A stretch of 64,000 nucleotides of DNA from Bactericera cockerelli (lineage: Eukaryota > Arthropoda > Insecta > Hemiptera > Triozidae): the NCBI GenBank assembly GCA_024516035.1, contig CM044960.1:15967880-16031879 (forward strand), read 5' to 3'. A program made the position numbers and the translations under genes. Position 1 is the first letter of the stretch. Each line of letters starts with the position of its first letter. Below the pieces are notes generated by a model, which worked only from the letters and a program-made list of their open reading frames with translations, did not search any database and had not been told where the DNA came from. Shown in pieces: positions 52,857 to 64,000 of this stretch.

Positions 52857-54413
52857 GAAAAGAACCTGGAAATCCTGGAATAAATTGACAGAGGAATTCA
52901 ATGCTCAGGCCCTGAATATGAAAGTAAGTTTGAACTTGTAGACCTGTCTATTCATATTTGTAAGGTCACCATCATTCTTACTTTGTTGGATTTCTGGCTG
53001 GGGACATTAAACAGGGAGAAGACCATTGTTTGAGTAGAGGACTATAAACAGGAAACAGACTAGCCTACCCTAACAAGCCAGGACAGCCTGCAGTTTTCTT
53101 AGGGGTTAATGGCTTATAAATAAACAGCCCAAATTCTCATGATAGTCTAGTGGTTCAGAATGAGTCTAGTTTCATGTATCCAAAACTAGTGTTGATGGCA
53201 CATTTTTATTGTCTCCGAAGTTAAGCAAGCTCCAGCAAGGTTAGGACTTGGATGAGTGGCTAATTTTGAACCCTTGTGTTGCTGGCTATTCATTTCACTT
53301 AGGTTGGGTGAGGTCAATCTCAAATGTCTGACAGTAAACTTAAATGTTGCATGAAGGTTTTCTTTTGTGTCTATATGTTGATATTACAGAAATAATAAAT
53401 TTGAAAGACCAGTACTAAGTAGCTCAATGGTAAAATTCTTGATAACTATGCAGGAGATCTGGGGTTTGAATCCCTTTAAATTATTAAATTTGCAGAACCT
53501 AGTTGTAAAACTGAAAATACTGAGGATATCTAAAATCTAATGTTGATAAAAAAAACTTTAGATTTAAATAACATTCATTTAAATAATTTAATCAAATTTC
53601 TTGAAAGTTCATAAATTCTTTATCATGCTAAATCTAAATCTAGACATGAAAATAAAAAATCATGATTTTATTATTTTATTTATTTATTTATTATACAATA
53701 CACAGAGCACAAAAATCCTTTTTTTACAAATTCAATTGGATTCCTTGTTAAAAACTTTTTTTTAAACAATAGATAAATTTGTATGATGAAAATAATTATA
53801 ATAGTTAAATTATGTAATTCCACTTTTCCAAGCTCAAGATTCATTCTCAATAACAATGTTTTAGTAAGGAAGAGAATACACTGAGCTAGGTAACAATCTT
53901 ATTAATTTTTACTGTTGAAACTTTCAGAATGCAGTATCCCAGAGAAATATTGGACAGATGTGATAGCAAACACAAAAGGGATCACTGTGAGTGTGGAGAA
54001 GTATCTGAGGAAGAAAGCTCTTGTTTCCAACTGCTCATCAATTTTGCTCAAAACAATCAACAATAAGGCTGCTGGTACTAAGATGGCAAAGACGGACGTG
54101 TACTTTAGTAATTCTATGGTTCAATGCTTGTATAACCTATAACTTACAAACCTTATTATTAAATTTGAAGCATTAATTGTGATAATATTACAATCACATC
54201 ACTTTGTTGTTGCATTTTCTCATCTGTAGATTAGTGTAAAAACAGAAAAATCATAAATTTGTAAAAAATCTTTTTTGTCCAATTGTGATCTAAATCACTA
54301 GACAAATATTTGTTCTCTTTTTCAACACATTAATAGAATATTTATTTGGTTTAAAACTTGTATCAGATTCACTATTTCCAACAATAATTCTAAAATCATT
54401 GTAAAAAAATAAA
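52857..54413 (+). other. Uncertain plus-strand transcription unit
   Basis: A putative exon at 52857-52926 (TTTTTTTCTCAAG acceptor, AAA|GTAAGT donor) reads KRTWKSWNKLTEEFNAQALN. A second at about 53929-54413 follows CTTTCAG and ends with AATAAA at 54408. The second exon has open frames of 46 and 72 codons in two phases; joined in phase 0 it stops after NAVSQRNIGQM. I recognise neither part. It may be a small gene or chance. Confidence 0.25.
53175..53380 (+). mobile_element. 5S-rRNA-derived SINE (SINE3-like)
   Basis: GTCTCCGAAGTTAAGCAAGC, then GACTTGGATGAGTGGC, matches the 5S rRNA internal promoter region. It is followed by a body with TTAGGTTGGGTGAGG shared with other repeats (10205, 42190, 55830). 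Not a real 5S gene: the ends and stems are missing. Confidence 0.6.
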
Positions 54414-54455
54414 GTTCTCATTTTATTGTAAATTTTGATTTGTTTCTTGTTTCTT

Positions 54456-54595
54456 AGGGCCACATTATAAAACAGGATTAGATTTATTTTAAGTGGACAC
54501 TATGCCTTAACTTGGGTTATAGTGTGCTGTGATTGGTTGAAAACTCTGACTAGCAGGTGTGTTAGCTTAACTTTAGTCCTGTTTATTCTCTAACA
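54456..54595. mobile_element. MITE with GGGCCACATTATAAAACAGG end
   Basis: TTA flank, end GGGCCACATTATAAAACAGG, body with TGTGATTGGTTGAAAACTC, other end TTAGTCCTGTTT truncated. Related to the 8216-8755 elements. Confidence 0.65.
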
Positions 54596-54599
54596 TCTT

Positions 54600-57500
54600 A
54601 TAGGTATGACAAGGCTGCCCTAACAAATATTAAGGAATTCAAATGCCAAATTAATTAGTAAGCGGGCCACCAGGTAAATGATACTGCAGTATACCTCAAG
54701 TCTTTAAATATTTCAAAGGTACCTTGCAATGCAATTCCCTGGTACCACTTGGTGCCAAGGCATTGCATGTGGTTAGGTCACCTTGTACAGGCCAGCCTTA
54801 CTAACTAATATGGGAAAGGTGATTATACTAGTGAAAGAATATTTTGCATCAGAGGTCTCACTAACTAGTTACCAAACTCACTGATCATTGGGTTAAACCA
54901 TAATATATGATTAATCTAATTTATTGTATTCTTTAATGAGTGGTTCACAGCTTTTCTTATTTTGTAGCAGCTACTATAGACACTTGTGGTCTGCTTTGTA
55001 CCTTGTCCATCCCATAGTATGCCTACCTTCTGATGGGCAAGGAGTGATAAAATACTTCCCATTTAGGTGCTAGGTCAGCACAAGTGCACCGCAAGGTATC
55101 CCTTGTAAGCAACTGTGAATAATTTCCTTGCTTTCTCTGGGATTTGAACCCGGGACCTTCTTCATGCCAAGGTCTTACAAAAACCTTCAGAAAATAATTT
55201 TTTTTAGGTAGTCATTTCATAGGTAAAAGTACTCACATTAACCTGAACCAGTGTGTCATTAAATTAATTCATGTGTTCTCACATAATTAAAAGGTCATCT
55301 TATCTATGCTTGATATTCTTTATTTTAAATTTATTGTTATTTTGGAAATAAAATTAATAAACTTTTGGAAATTAAACTCACACTAGGTATGCATTTATTT
55401 ATTATTATTTTGGGAAAAAATAGGAAATACAAGAAATGATGAACATGCAAATAGTCTTCAGAATATCTCATACATACAGTATTGTCTGACTAGGGGGCGA
55501 TAAACAGTAAGAAGACCAGTATCCCACTAGGCACTAGGGTACTATAAACAGAAGATGGACTAGTCAACCCTAACAAGCTGGGGTAGCTTGTAGTTTCCAA
55601 AGAGTTTTTCTTAAATAAAGAAAAAGCCCAAGTTCCATGCTGGTTGATGTCTCATACAAATATATGGTTCAGAGCAAGCCAAATTTTCCAGTTAAGTTTG
55701 CTGGAGACCTAGGCTGTAGTTTTTTTTTAATATGGGACCAACATAACTTTCAACTGTATGGTCACTTCACAATGGGGGTATTACACTTGATTGTCAGGAA
55801 AATCACAAACCTGCTACTCACATTAACCTCACCCAGCCTGGGTTGCACTGGAATGCCAGCATCACAAAGTCTTCACCTCAATGGACAATGCTGAATTATG
55901 GTGATCCTATAAGAAATGTTGCATTCAACATTTCTCATATTTGTTATAAACTGGTTGAAGTCCCACCAGAGAAGCTCCAACTGTCACACTAACCTGTAGT
56001 AGATCAGAATAATTTACATAATAAAATACCTTCTTTAATCTGATGTATGTATGAATTAAGACATTTCTTAGATTGATTCTGTCTTGTCTTCTCAAATAAT
56101 TAATGTAATTTAATAGGTATGATTGAAACCATTTGTTTCTAAAGAATGGTGCCTACAAACCTACATTTACAAAAAGGTACAAGAAAAGCTTTCAATCGTT
56201 TCATTCACACCAGCTTTTGCTTGTCTGAAAATTAATATCCTGACCTGAAAACAGATATCAAGGTATCTAAAGTCAGCTGCTTTAGGATATGTTTTTTTAT
56301 ACATGGGTCAATATAAGCATTTCTCAAAGATCTTTAAAAGATGGTACTGCATCATGAAGTCCAAATATGAGTGAACTTCCAGAGAGGGTCTGTGCTGCTG
56401 GGTCTCAGGGTCTGTGCTGCTGGGCTGGGTCTCCTTTGTCCTGCAGAACTCTCTTTTTATTACTACAGGATCTTGCACATCATTATCAAAAGATGGTCCA
56501 AAAAATCAGCCAACTCATAAAAATCTTCCATGGTAAAAAATAAATAACTGAAGAAGATAAGAAATAATGGCAATTTCAAAATTATAAAGTAAAATTCAAT
56601 AACTTATCACAGTTATTAGGTACATAAAAATATTCACAAGCCAAACTCAAATAAATAATGCAAAATAATGGTGAAATCAGATGAAAAAGAAAACAAAAGT
56701 TTCACAAATCCTATCTTAGCGCAGGATTTCGGGCACTTAAAAATTTATGAAAGCACTTGTGAAAATGAAAACTTTCGGCGACCAAAAAACGTTTATTAAT
56801 ACCATTTTAAGCTGCACAGAGGTATTTTCACAAGTGTTCACAGATTCTTAGCAGACACTTGTGAAGTTAACGAAAAGTGCGACTATTAATACGAAAATTC
56901 AAAATTTGTGAAACGCAGGACACTTGTGAAGTTGTAAATTTGTCTATTAATTCCGCCCTTCGTTTTCAAAAACTCTGTTGCTTATCTTTAAATTGAGGCG
57001 GTAAAAATTCAAATAAATCTATGGAAAAGAATCTAAAGATTTTCGCAGGCATTTGGTCTGGATTTCTGATTTGGCTGACACAGTGGCACTTGTCTTGTTC
57101 CTTGATATGTATATTAATAATATTTTTGTGCTTTCCTTTAGGAAGAGTTTTTCTTGTTTGCAGACTGGTAGGGTTAGAGTTTCAACTCATTAATGGATGA
57201 TCCATCTTTTGAAATTTATCAATTAGTTTCTTTTTACCTAATGAAAATCTTCAATTTGGAAGTCCCATCACACAAATAAAAGTTTCTTGACCAGAAAAAT
57301 GCTGTGGATTTTGGTTAGCATAGCCACTTGCATTAAATTACTGCTCATTCCTTCCTAGTAAGTATCAATTTATTCACTCTTATGTTACAAATCTCTAATG
57401 AAAGAGTTCATTATAAGGATTTCCATGATATTTTTTTCTCCCGAGCCCCGGAACCTTGTTAAATTTTACATGTGAAAATTTGAAAATCATTTTTGTAAGT

Positions 57501-58405
57501 TCTGAATTCATGAAACAATTCCTGACACAATTTTTAAACTTGTAAACTAAAAAATCTAACTACCTAGTTAAAAATGAAGTCTTATCATGATGTATGAAAA
57601 ATAAAACTGAATGATATGATATGCAGTTAATGGCAACGTTAAACCCTGATTAAAATAAAAAAAAAATATGATGTCACTTAAATATGTCAACTCTTTTCTA
57701 ATTTGGCAACTTTAAAAGGCTCCTTGAGGTCTTTCACATTTGTTTTTTTATGTTTTTAATGGAAGTAATGACCTTTTCTGGTATATATACTATGAAATCA
57801 GTGATTTAAAAACCCCCATTTGCAAGCAACCCATTTCAGTCAATCCCAATTTGTTCTTACCCTTAGAACCAACTGTTCATGGATTGGAGTAATGCTCTTT
57901 ACTTGACATAGGTGACCTAGGTTTCAATACTGATAAGTTCATATTTTCATATTTATGTGATATAGGGCACTCACACCTTGTGAGGAAAAATGAGTTAGGC
58001 ACCAGCTATTCAACTCCTCTCACAGGGTCAGAACATGTAGATTCATTCCTGTTGTAATGTCAGTAGCAATTAAATAGCTTAATTATTATCAAATAGTCTC
58101 CAAAAAAAGTTACTTATAACATTTTGTCCATAACTATCATGTATATTCTATTAATTCAGGTATACATAATGGAAAAAAAGTTTGTGCAGTTGTAGGCATT
58201 AGCACTACCCTTGATCAGATTTTGTTGATATAATTTCACTTGTAAAAATATATTCCATGTACTTCTTTACTCTTACTATAAATAAAACTTGATTGAATTT
58301 GTTAAATACTATTAAGTAAATTTATATTAAAAAATTAAAGTGTATCTTTCTTTAAAATGCAACACTGACTAATTATGTATTGTTTTTTATTTATTATTTT
58401 TTTAG
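54600..58405. other. Upstream flank or first intron of ALG8, repeats only
   Basis: Repeats at 54968-55170 (SINE family 5), 55485-55700 and 55790-55920 (shared with 42180-42300), 56700-56962 (diverged family A MITE end) and 57885-58040. The missing first ALG8 exon should lie here or further upstream; I could not identify it. Confidence 0.5.
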
Positions 58406-58678
58406 CACTTCAACAGACTTTGAAGTTCACAGAAACTGGCTAGCAATCACAAGTAGCTTACCAAAATCTAAGTGGTACACAGATGATACATCAAAATGGA
58501 CCTTGGATTATCCCCCTCTGTTTGCATATTTTGAATACCTACTATCACACATAGCCTACTATTTTGATCCCAAGATGCTGGAAGTAAAAAATCTCAACTA
58601 TAAATCACCTGCAACATTGATTTTTCAGCGTCTTTCAGTTATTTTGACAGACTTGACATTGGTGTATGGTGTAAGAGA
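58406..58678 (+). CDS. ALG8: ALG8 exon 2 (first found)
   Basis: TTTTTTTAG acceptor, GA|GTAAGT donor, phase 2 in and 2 out. [20 protein letters not shown] and [16 protein letters not shown]. Confidence 0.96.
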
Positions 58679-61600
58679 GTAAGTTTTGACTGTTTAGAAT
58701 GTTATTAAAATAATATAAGTAACTTATTTGTTTAAAACATAGTTAGGCAAACCCATTACTTATGTATGTTCAAAGCTCTATCATTGAAACATAGTTTCTT
58801 ACCTAGTAATTCAAAATAGAAATGAAAAGAGAATAAAAAATGATTTCCAAATCAGATTGAGATACTTCTATGTGAGGTTTAGCATCATAGTCTATTTCAA
58901 ATCCAAAATTTACTAGAAAATAAAGATATTCTTCAGTGGAATGTAGGTAAATAGCTGGTGAGGTTAATTCATGAATCATTTCTACAACCTATTATTATCT
59001 GACCTGGTTGTAGGGTTTCAGTGGAAACTCTTTACATTTGCCTCTGTGACCTAATGAGATCTATTATTGTGATCAGATGATGCCATTTGGTTTTAAGGTC
59101 CTGATTTGAGTTATTCAAGATAGTGGTTTTACCCTCCATTTACTGGGAATTGTACCAGCTGGCCACATTAACATCACTCAGCCAGGGTTGGGCCTAAAAT
59201 GTCAGCCTCACGTGTTTGGAGGGAACAGAATTTTTTTATAGAAAATTCTGCCCAACCCGGAATTGAACTCAGGATCTCTGGACTATGGAAAGTAGTTACA
59301 ACCTTTACACCACAGAGGCTATTCTACCAGCTAACCCTTGGAGTCTTAGGGCGAAATCAATAGACAAAATCGATAACTTAAGTCATTTTCCCTATCTTAG
59401 ACAGAATGCAATTTGAGACTCAGCACCACGGAGGTATTACAAAAATGTCTATTTATTCCGCCCTTATTTTCATGTGGTCACATAATCAAATAAATGAGGA
59501 AAATCCAATTAAGCATTGAGTGGGATCTAATTCATGTATCCATGCATTAGCATAGTACCTATAATAATGCAGCCCTTATTATATTTATTTTGTTTTAGGT
59601 GCTCAAGTTTCCTAGAAAAAAGTAATATTATAAAACCCAAGAATTGGACTAAAGGGTTAAAGTCTCCTACTGTAGTTTTCCAAATACTTTTAATTTTCAA
59701 TGCAGGACTATTCTTTGTTGATCACATTCATTTTCAGTACAATGGTTTCCTATTTGGTGTTCTGCTACTGTCAATTGCAAAAATCTTGAAGGTAAATTAT
59801 ACACTTTATCTGTTTTTGGACATTGTTTCTAGATTAAATAAACTGATGTACATCACACAAATTTCTCTATAACTCTAAAATAAATCAAATTCCACAAATG
59901 GTGACCTAAAACGTGTTCTGGCATTGAAAACTGACTATCAATTTTTTTGAGTGATTAAGGGCTAAATCAATAGGCAAAATGGGGATCTTAAGTCATGACT
60001 TAGCATTAGTTTTACCCATCTAAGAAAATAAGGAAAGTAAAAAAAGGCCAGAAATCTTTTGATCTTCTTCTTCTTTTACTCTGTCTTATCCCGCTCATGC
60101 AGGGTCGACGTTGTTCAACCTCATGGTTGAGGTTGATAGGTTTTGGCACATTTTTTACGGCTGGATGCCCTTCCTAACGCCAACGATTCTATTTGATTTA
60201 ACGTCCTGGATTAGGACAGGGTTTTACCCTCCATTCGCTGGGAATCGTACCAGCTACCCACATTAACCTCACCCAGACTGGGTAGGGCCGGAAATGCCAG
60301 CCTCACGTGTTTAGATGGAACAGAATTTTCTTCGAAAAGTCTGCCCCAGCCGGGAGTTGAACTCGGGAACTCTGGACTTCGGGCAGTAGTCACAACCATT
60401 ACGCCACGGAGGCTGCTTACGCCAGAAATATTTTGATATACCTACTTATTTATATTTACTGTTGTTTTAATAATAATATTTTGAAAGACCTATACTGGTT
60501 CTGGAGGAATTATTTAGTGTGAACATGTATTTAAGATCAATTCTGATTCTATCATTTTAAAAAATATGTATGAATATTAAATCACCACGTTCACATCTAG
60601 TTTCTAGGGATGTTAAGTTGAACAATTCAAGCCTTTGATTATATTATGATACAGATTTGGGACATGAAATTCTAGTTATTCATTCACTCTTAACACTTAG
60701 ACGACCGGCATGGTTTTTCGTGAATTCTCTTGTGGGACCGGCGATAATACGGCTCTCCGACATTGTGTACCACCGGTGGTACACCCGGTCCATTCCGTAC
60801 GAACGTGCGTGTACCACCGGTGGTACACCCGGTCGTCTAAGTGTTAAGTACAGCTACGAGCAGAATTAGATTATCTGCCCAGTTATTGTTTCATCCTGTA
60901 ACTCAATGTATTCTGTTGCAGACATTGATCAAGGATCTCACTCTATTTTTCCTCTTTTTTTACAGGGACAGTTTTGTTGGGGTGCATTATGGTTTACAGT
61001 GCTCTTAAACCTAAAGCACATTTACATCTACATTGCTCCTGCCTATTTTGTGTACTTACTTCGGAACCACTGCTTTAAACCAAATAAGCCTGCTTCCATT
61101 AGCACTTTCTCAGTTAAAAATTTGTTCAAACTGGGTGCTATAGTTATCTCTGTGTTCATTGTATCCTTTGGGCCATTCATTAGACAACTTCCTCAGGTAA
61201 GAATAAAAAAATTGGTGTTTTTTCAATATCCTTTTTGTTTACTTAATTTTTGTATGATTCTTTGTTTGTTTTTGGCTACAAGCTTAAACATCTACTTCAC
61301 TCGAGACGGGGATTTAGCCTTATTGGAACCTTAAAAAATAGCTACCCACATTTATCTCACCTAGCCTAGATTGGGCTAAGAATAAGCAACATCAACATCC
61401 TTTCTCTTTTAAGGTCCATTTTTTTTCACATCAACTTACAAAGTAAACCTAATCACAAACAGAATTAATTCATTACATCATGACTTTTCTTTATTTCAAA
61501 ATTAAATTCTAATATCTAAATTTGAAAATAAACATAATTTTATTAAACTTCAAGTTTTGAGACGTTGACTCAAATAACCAACATCAATAGCTTTATGCAC

Positions 61601-63666
61601 AAGGTGGCGGACTTTTAATAAGAGGTCGGTGGTTTGAGTCCCAAGTTAAGCAAATGCGAGTTCGAGTAGCTGTGATATCACGATTATGATAAGAACAAAT
61701 ATGATAACTTTTAAAAAAACATTGTCTGAAATGTTTCTCAGCTCCCTTTTTTGTTTCCTTAGGTTTGGCGTCGACTATTTCCCTTTAATGATCGAGGTCT
61801 TTGTCATGCTTACTGGGCTCCCAACTTCTGGGCGCTCTACAACAGTGCTGACAAAGCTGCTGTACTGATAGGATCACGATTCAATTTGGTGTCAAGCAAT
61901 GTTAAAAGTTCCATGACCCGTGGTCTAGTAGAGAATGCGCCTCATGTGATCCTGCCCTCTATATCTCCTGGGACTTGTCTCCTGTTAACTTTTCTTGGCA
62001 TAATGGTATGATATAATAACATCTACATCCAATTATATATTTATTTATTTGTGTAGATATTAAGGTTGTGATGGGGTTTTAAAACTTAGACAAAAAAGAG
62101 TTATTTCTAAATGTTGTTGTGTGAGAAAACCTGTTTGATAGCCAACCTATTGCAGTCACCATTAAACTAGTGTCAAGCAGTCACCATGCCCGAGTGGGTA
62201 GCACTCTTCACTTGCAATTATGGTGACTGACCTTTGTTAGAATCCCAGCAGTCAGAATTTTTTGGCTCTTTACTTTGAATGTTACGTTGTCCTCTCATAT
62301 CTCGTGAGGAAAAATGAGTAGCAGCTTTAATGTGAGCAGCGACCAGTGCCTCAATTATGGAAAAAAATAAGATATTACGATATTCAAGGAAAATAAAAAA
62401 GACCTGTAATTCGCTACCCATTAAAATTGTGATAAAATAACACAAAGAAACACGTTTATTTATTATATTAATGTCTATTATAGGAATTGAGTCTTCAGAA
62501 AATAGATATGTAATTTTTTTACATATCAGCAAGAGGTAGAAAAGTTTAGTATACTTTGTTTGAGCTTGATAGGACGTTTTTGTTCTTTTTGTTTCAGCCC
62601 TGTTGTTACAAATTATGGAAATGTCCAGGGAATCCCCTTCACTTTATTCGCTGTCTAGTTTTATGTGCTCTCACATCCTTTGTGTTTGGATGGCACGTAC
62701 ACGAGAAAGCTATCCTACTTGTTATCATTCCTTTTACGTAAGCAAAAACATTTGTATATTCATTTACTTCTCATGAGAAAATAATACTTTCTTTTAGTTG
62801 TACTGAGCTTTCTTTTAGTTTTTTATGCTTTCATTTTTCTATATCCTTTGGGGTTCGGTGAAAGAGAATCCACAGGCTTTAAGAGGGCCCCTTGGTTCGC
62901 TACATATTCTACTGAGTTCAAAAGGTCCTAAAAATTCTATGCTACACACTAAAATTGTGTATGTAATAACACAAAGAAACACGTTTATTTATTTTATTTT
63001 TAAATAATAATTAACAAAACTTGCCTTGGCGCGCACTACCATGTGCCTTGATCTGTTAAAGTGTTATTTACTAATTTGACTAACCAATTTTAAGCTAGAT
63101 AATTACACTTAATATACATATGAAGCTGTTTGCCTGGTTTTTGCAACTGTTTTGAATTTATTTTAAAAACCAAATGTTAGCTATAACTGCAGAAAATCAT
63201 AATTTGTTTATACACATCACTTTTACTCCTCAGATTACTGGCAGTCATATGGGAACAGGAAGCACGTACCTACTTACTGGTTTCAACAGTAGGATTCTTC
63301 TCACTGTTTCCTCTACTCTTTCAACCATTTGAGTTGCCCACGAAAACTCTAATATTTCTTATCCAATGTGTTTACTCATTTGGGAACATTGCTCAGTTGT
63401 ATCAGCAGCAAGTAAGCACAAAACTCTATCAATTACCACTGCTCAACATTGTCGAGTCCCTGTATGTATATAATTTTGTGTTCATATACCTATTTGATAC
63501 AGTCCTTGTAAATTTGTTTGGACTGAAAGAAAAGTTTCCTTTTCTAAACTTGCTTGTTATTTCTTTGTACTGCTCCATTGGGGTTTTGTACTGTTATGGA
63601 AGATATTTTTACTATTTTATGAGACTTACGTCGCCATCTTATGCACAGAAGAGGAAAGTATACTAG
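58406..63666 (+). CDS. ALG8: ALG8, ER alpha-1,3-glucosyltransferase (first exon not found)
   Basis: ALG8 adds the second glucose (dolichyl-P-Glc donor) to the lipid-linked oligosaccharide in the ER membrane before transfer to protein; family GT57. Six exons, all phases agreeing: 58406-58678, 59599-59791, 60966-61196, 61763-62005, 62598-62737 and 63234-63666. They give 503 residues; family proteins are about 520-530, so only about 20 N-terminal residues are missing. Seen: [13 protein letters not shown] and [14 protein letters not shown] (first luminal loop with acidic residues), [53 protein letters not shown] and many membrane segments. AATAAA about 80 bp after the stop. Confidence 0.96.
59010..59330 (-). 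mobile_element. ALG8: tRNA-derived SINE (family 2), diverged copy
   Basis: In ALG8 intron 2. Minus strand: TAGCCTCTGTGGTGTAAAGG, B box AGTTCAATTCC, same body as 32842. Confidence 0.75.
59348..59464. mobile_element. Tourist-like MITE (family A), shortened
   Basis: TTA, GGGCGAAATCAATAGAC ... GTCTATTTATTCCGCCC, TTA; a few core bases are missing. In ALG8 intron 2; a partial copy lies at 59960. Confidence 0.85.
59599..59791 (+). CDS. ALG8: ALG8 exon 3
   Basis: TGTTTTAG acceptor, AAG|GTAAAT donor. A variable lysine-rich loop, then a membrane segment and [20 protein letters not shown]. Confidence 0.95.
60062..60184. mobile_element. Retroelement tail fragment
   Basis: GTCTTATCCCGCTCATGCAG, CAACCTCATGGTTGAGGTTG, TGGATGCCCTTCCTAACGCC: a tail seen as degraded copies near 4230 too. 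No frame left. Confidence 0.45.
60185..60416 (-). mobile_element. tRNA-derived SINE (family 2), full copy
   Basis: Nearly identical to 32842-33095, so among the younger insertions. In ALG8 intron 3, directly after the retroelement tail. Confidence 0.85.
60690..60847. mobile_element. piggyBac-type MITE with TTAA target sites
   Basis: TTAA, CACTTAGACGACCGG ... CCGGTCGTCTAAGTG, TTAA: perfect 15-bp terminal inverted repeats and TTAA on both sides, 158 bp overall. Inside, the palindrome GTGTACCACCGGTGGTACAC occurs twice. GC content is well above its surroundings. Confidence 0.85.
60966..61196 (+). CDS. ALG8: ALG8 exon 4
   Basis: 231 nt, phase 0 to 0. [20 protein letters not shown] and [11 protein letters not shown]. 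Confidence 0.95.
61572..61715 (+). mobile_element. tRNA-derived SINE (family 1) copy
   Basis: In ALG8 intron 4: CATCAATAGCTTTATGCACA head, B box GGTTTGAGTCCC, end TGATATCACGATTATGATAA. Confidence 0.75.
61763..62005 (+). CDS. ALG8: ALG8 exon 5
   Basis: 243 nt, phase 0 to 0. [20 protein letters not shown] and [11 protein letters not shown]. Confidence 0.95.
62172..62450 (+). mobile_element. tRNA-derived SINE (family 6) copy
   Basis: In ALG8 intron 5: GTCACCATGCCCGAGTGGGT, degraded B box, body CTCGTGAGGAAAAATGAGTA. A 3' body piece recurs at 62900-62990. Confidence 0.75.
62598..62737 (+). CDS. ALG8: ALG8 exon 6
   Basis: 140 nt, GTTTCAG to [28 protein letters not shown], then AILLVIIPF. Confidence 0.95.
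63234..63666 (+). CDS. ALG8: ALG8 exon 7 (terminal)
   Basis: CTCCTCAG acceptor; C-terminal membrane segments, ending [10 protein letters not shown] and stop. The basic tail is like the lysine-rich C-termini of related ER proteins. Confidence 0.94.
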
Positions 63667-64000
63667 CACAAAATTAAATACTGACAAAACTGAAAATATT
63701 TCAATTTTTTATCTCAGTGTGTGTTGCTAAAATGACATGTGTTTAATAAACAGAAACGGCCAAGTAATGTTTTAATAATATACTGATAGCATGTTTCATG
63801 TAACATCATGTATGTATGTTCAATTCATTTTATGTATTTCCATTACAATTTGAAACAAAACATGACATGCTTTCTCCATTTCCTATTGTCAGAGCTATGT
63901 GGCCAGAGCACAGGGTTGGTTGTATTTGTGGGGCTTATTTTTCAGGAATTTTTTCACCACTTTTACAAATCGTAGCAAGGCATTTATTTGCTTCACCACA

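Noticed and set aside
53175..53260. 5S rRNA gene
   Set aside because: Only part of the internal region matches; ends, stems and terminator are missing.
58380..58405. Start codon for ALG8 at the head of the open frame
   Set aside because: These bases are the polypyrimidine tract and AG acceptor; homology begins at 58406.

Overview
The window looks like animal nuclear DNA, most likely from an insect. It is AT-rich, its genes are split by GT-AG introns, and its introns are full of small transposons. Coding exons resemble animal CCAR1, CCSER-family and ALG8 proteins. The species cannot be fixed from the sequence; the mix of tRNA-derived SINEs and MITEs would suit a hemipteran, but that is only an impression.

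Layout, left to right. (1) Positions 1-3475 are a satellite-like tandem array of about 22 units of 157 bp, cut by the window edge. (2) 3476-5330 holds degraded repeats and a five-copy 107-bp array that repeats the end of a CCAR1 exon with its splice donor. (3) 5354-18485, minus strand, is a CCAR1 gene: ten exons with matching phases, from the start codon through the S1-like, DBC1/inactive-Nudix and SAP domains. One exon has a 1-base frameshift, and one intron carries a 1.1-kb foldback repeat. (4) 18500-27090 is intergenic, with SINE, MITE and LINE fragments. (5) 27092-46434, minus strand, is a 17-exon gene giving a continuous 800-residue model that I read as a CCSER-like serine-rich coiled-coil protein. 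One of its exon-intron borders is amplified about 25 times as a 65-bp minisatellite. An alternative first exon at 49.1 kb would give a myristoylation-type N-terminus, with a likely non-coding exon at 51.2 kb. (6) 51.3-58.4 kb holds a 0.7-kb inverted-repeat element, an uncertain small plus-strand transcription unit (52.86-54.41 kb), a 5S-rRNA-like SINE and further repeats. (7) 58406-63666, plus strand, is ALG8, the ER alpha-1,3-glucosyltransferase, complete except for its short first coding exon.

The three main genes act in unrelated processes: transcription and apoptosis coactivation, a probable cytoskeletal or cell-cycle role, and N-glycan precursor assembly. Nothing suggests an operon-like or defence system. 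The most unusual feature is that two different genes each have an exon 3' end plus its splice donor amplified in tandem. Other points of interest are the long intronic hairpin, a Tourist-like MITE family present in a dozen copies, and a possible promoter switch that would change membrane anchoring of the CCSER-like protein.
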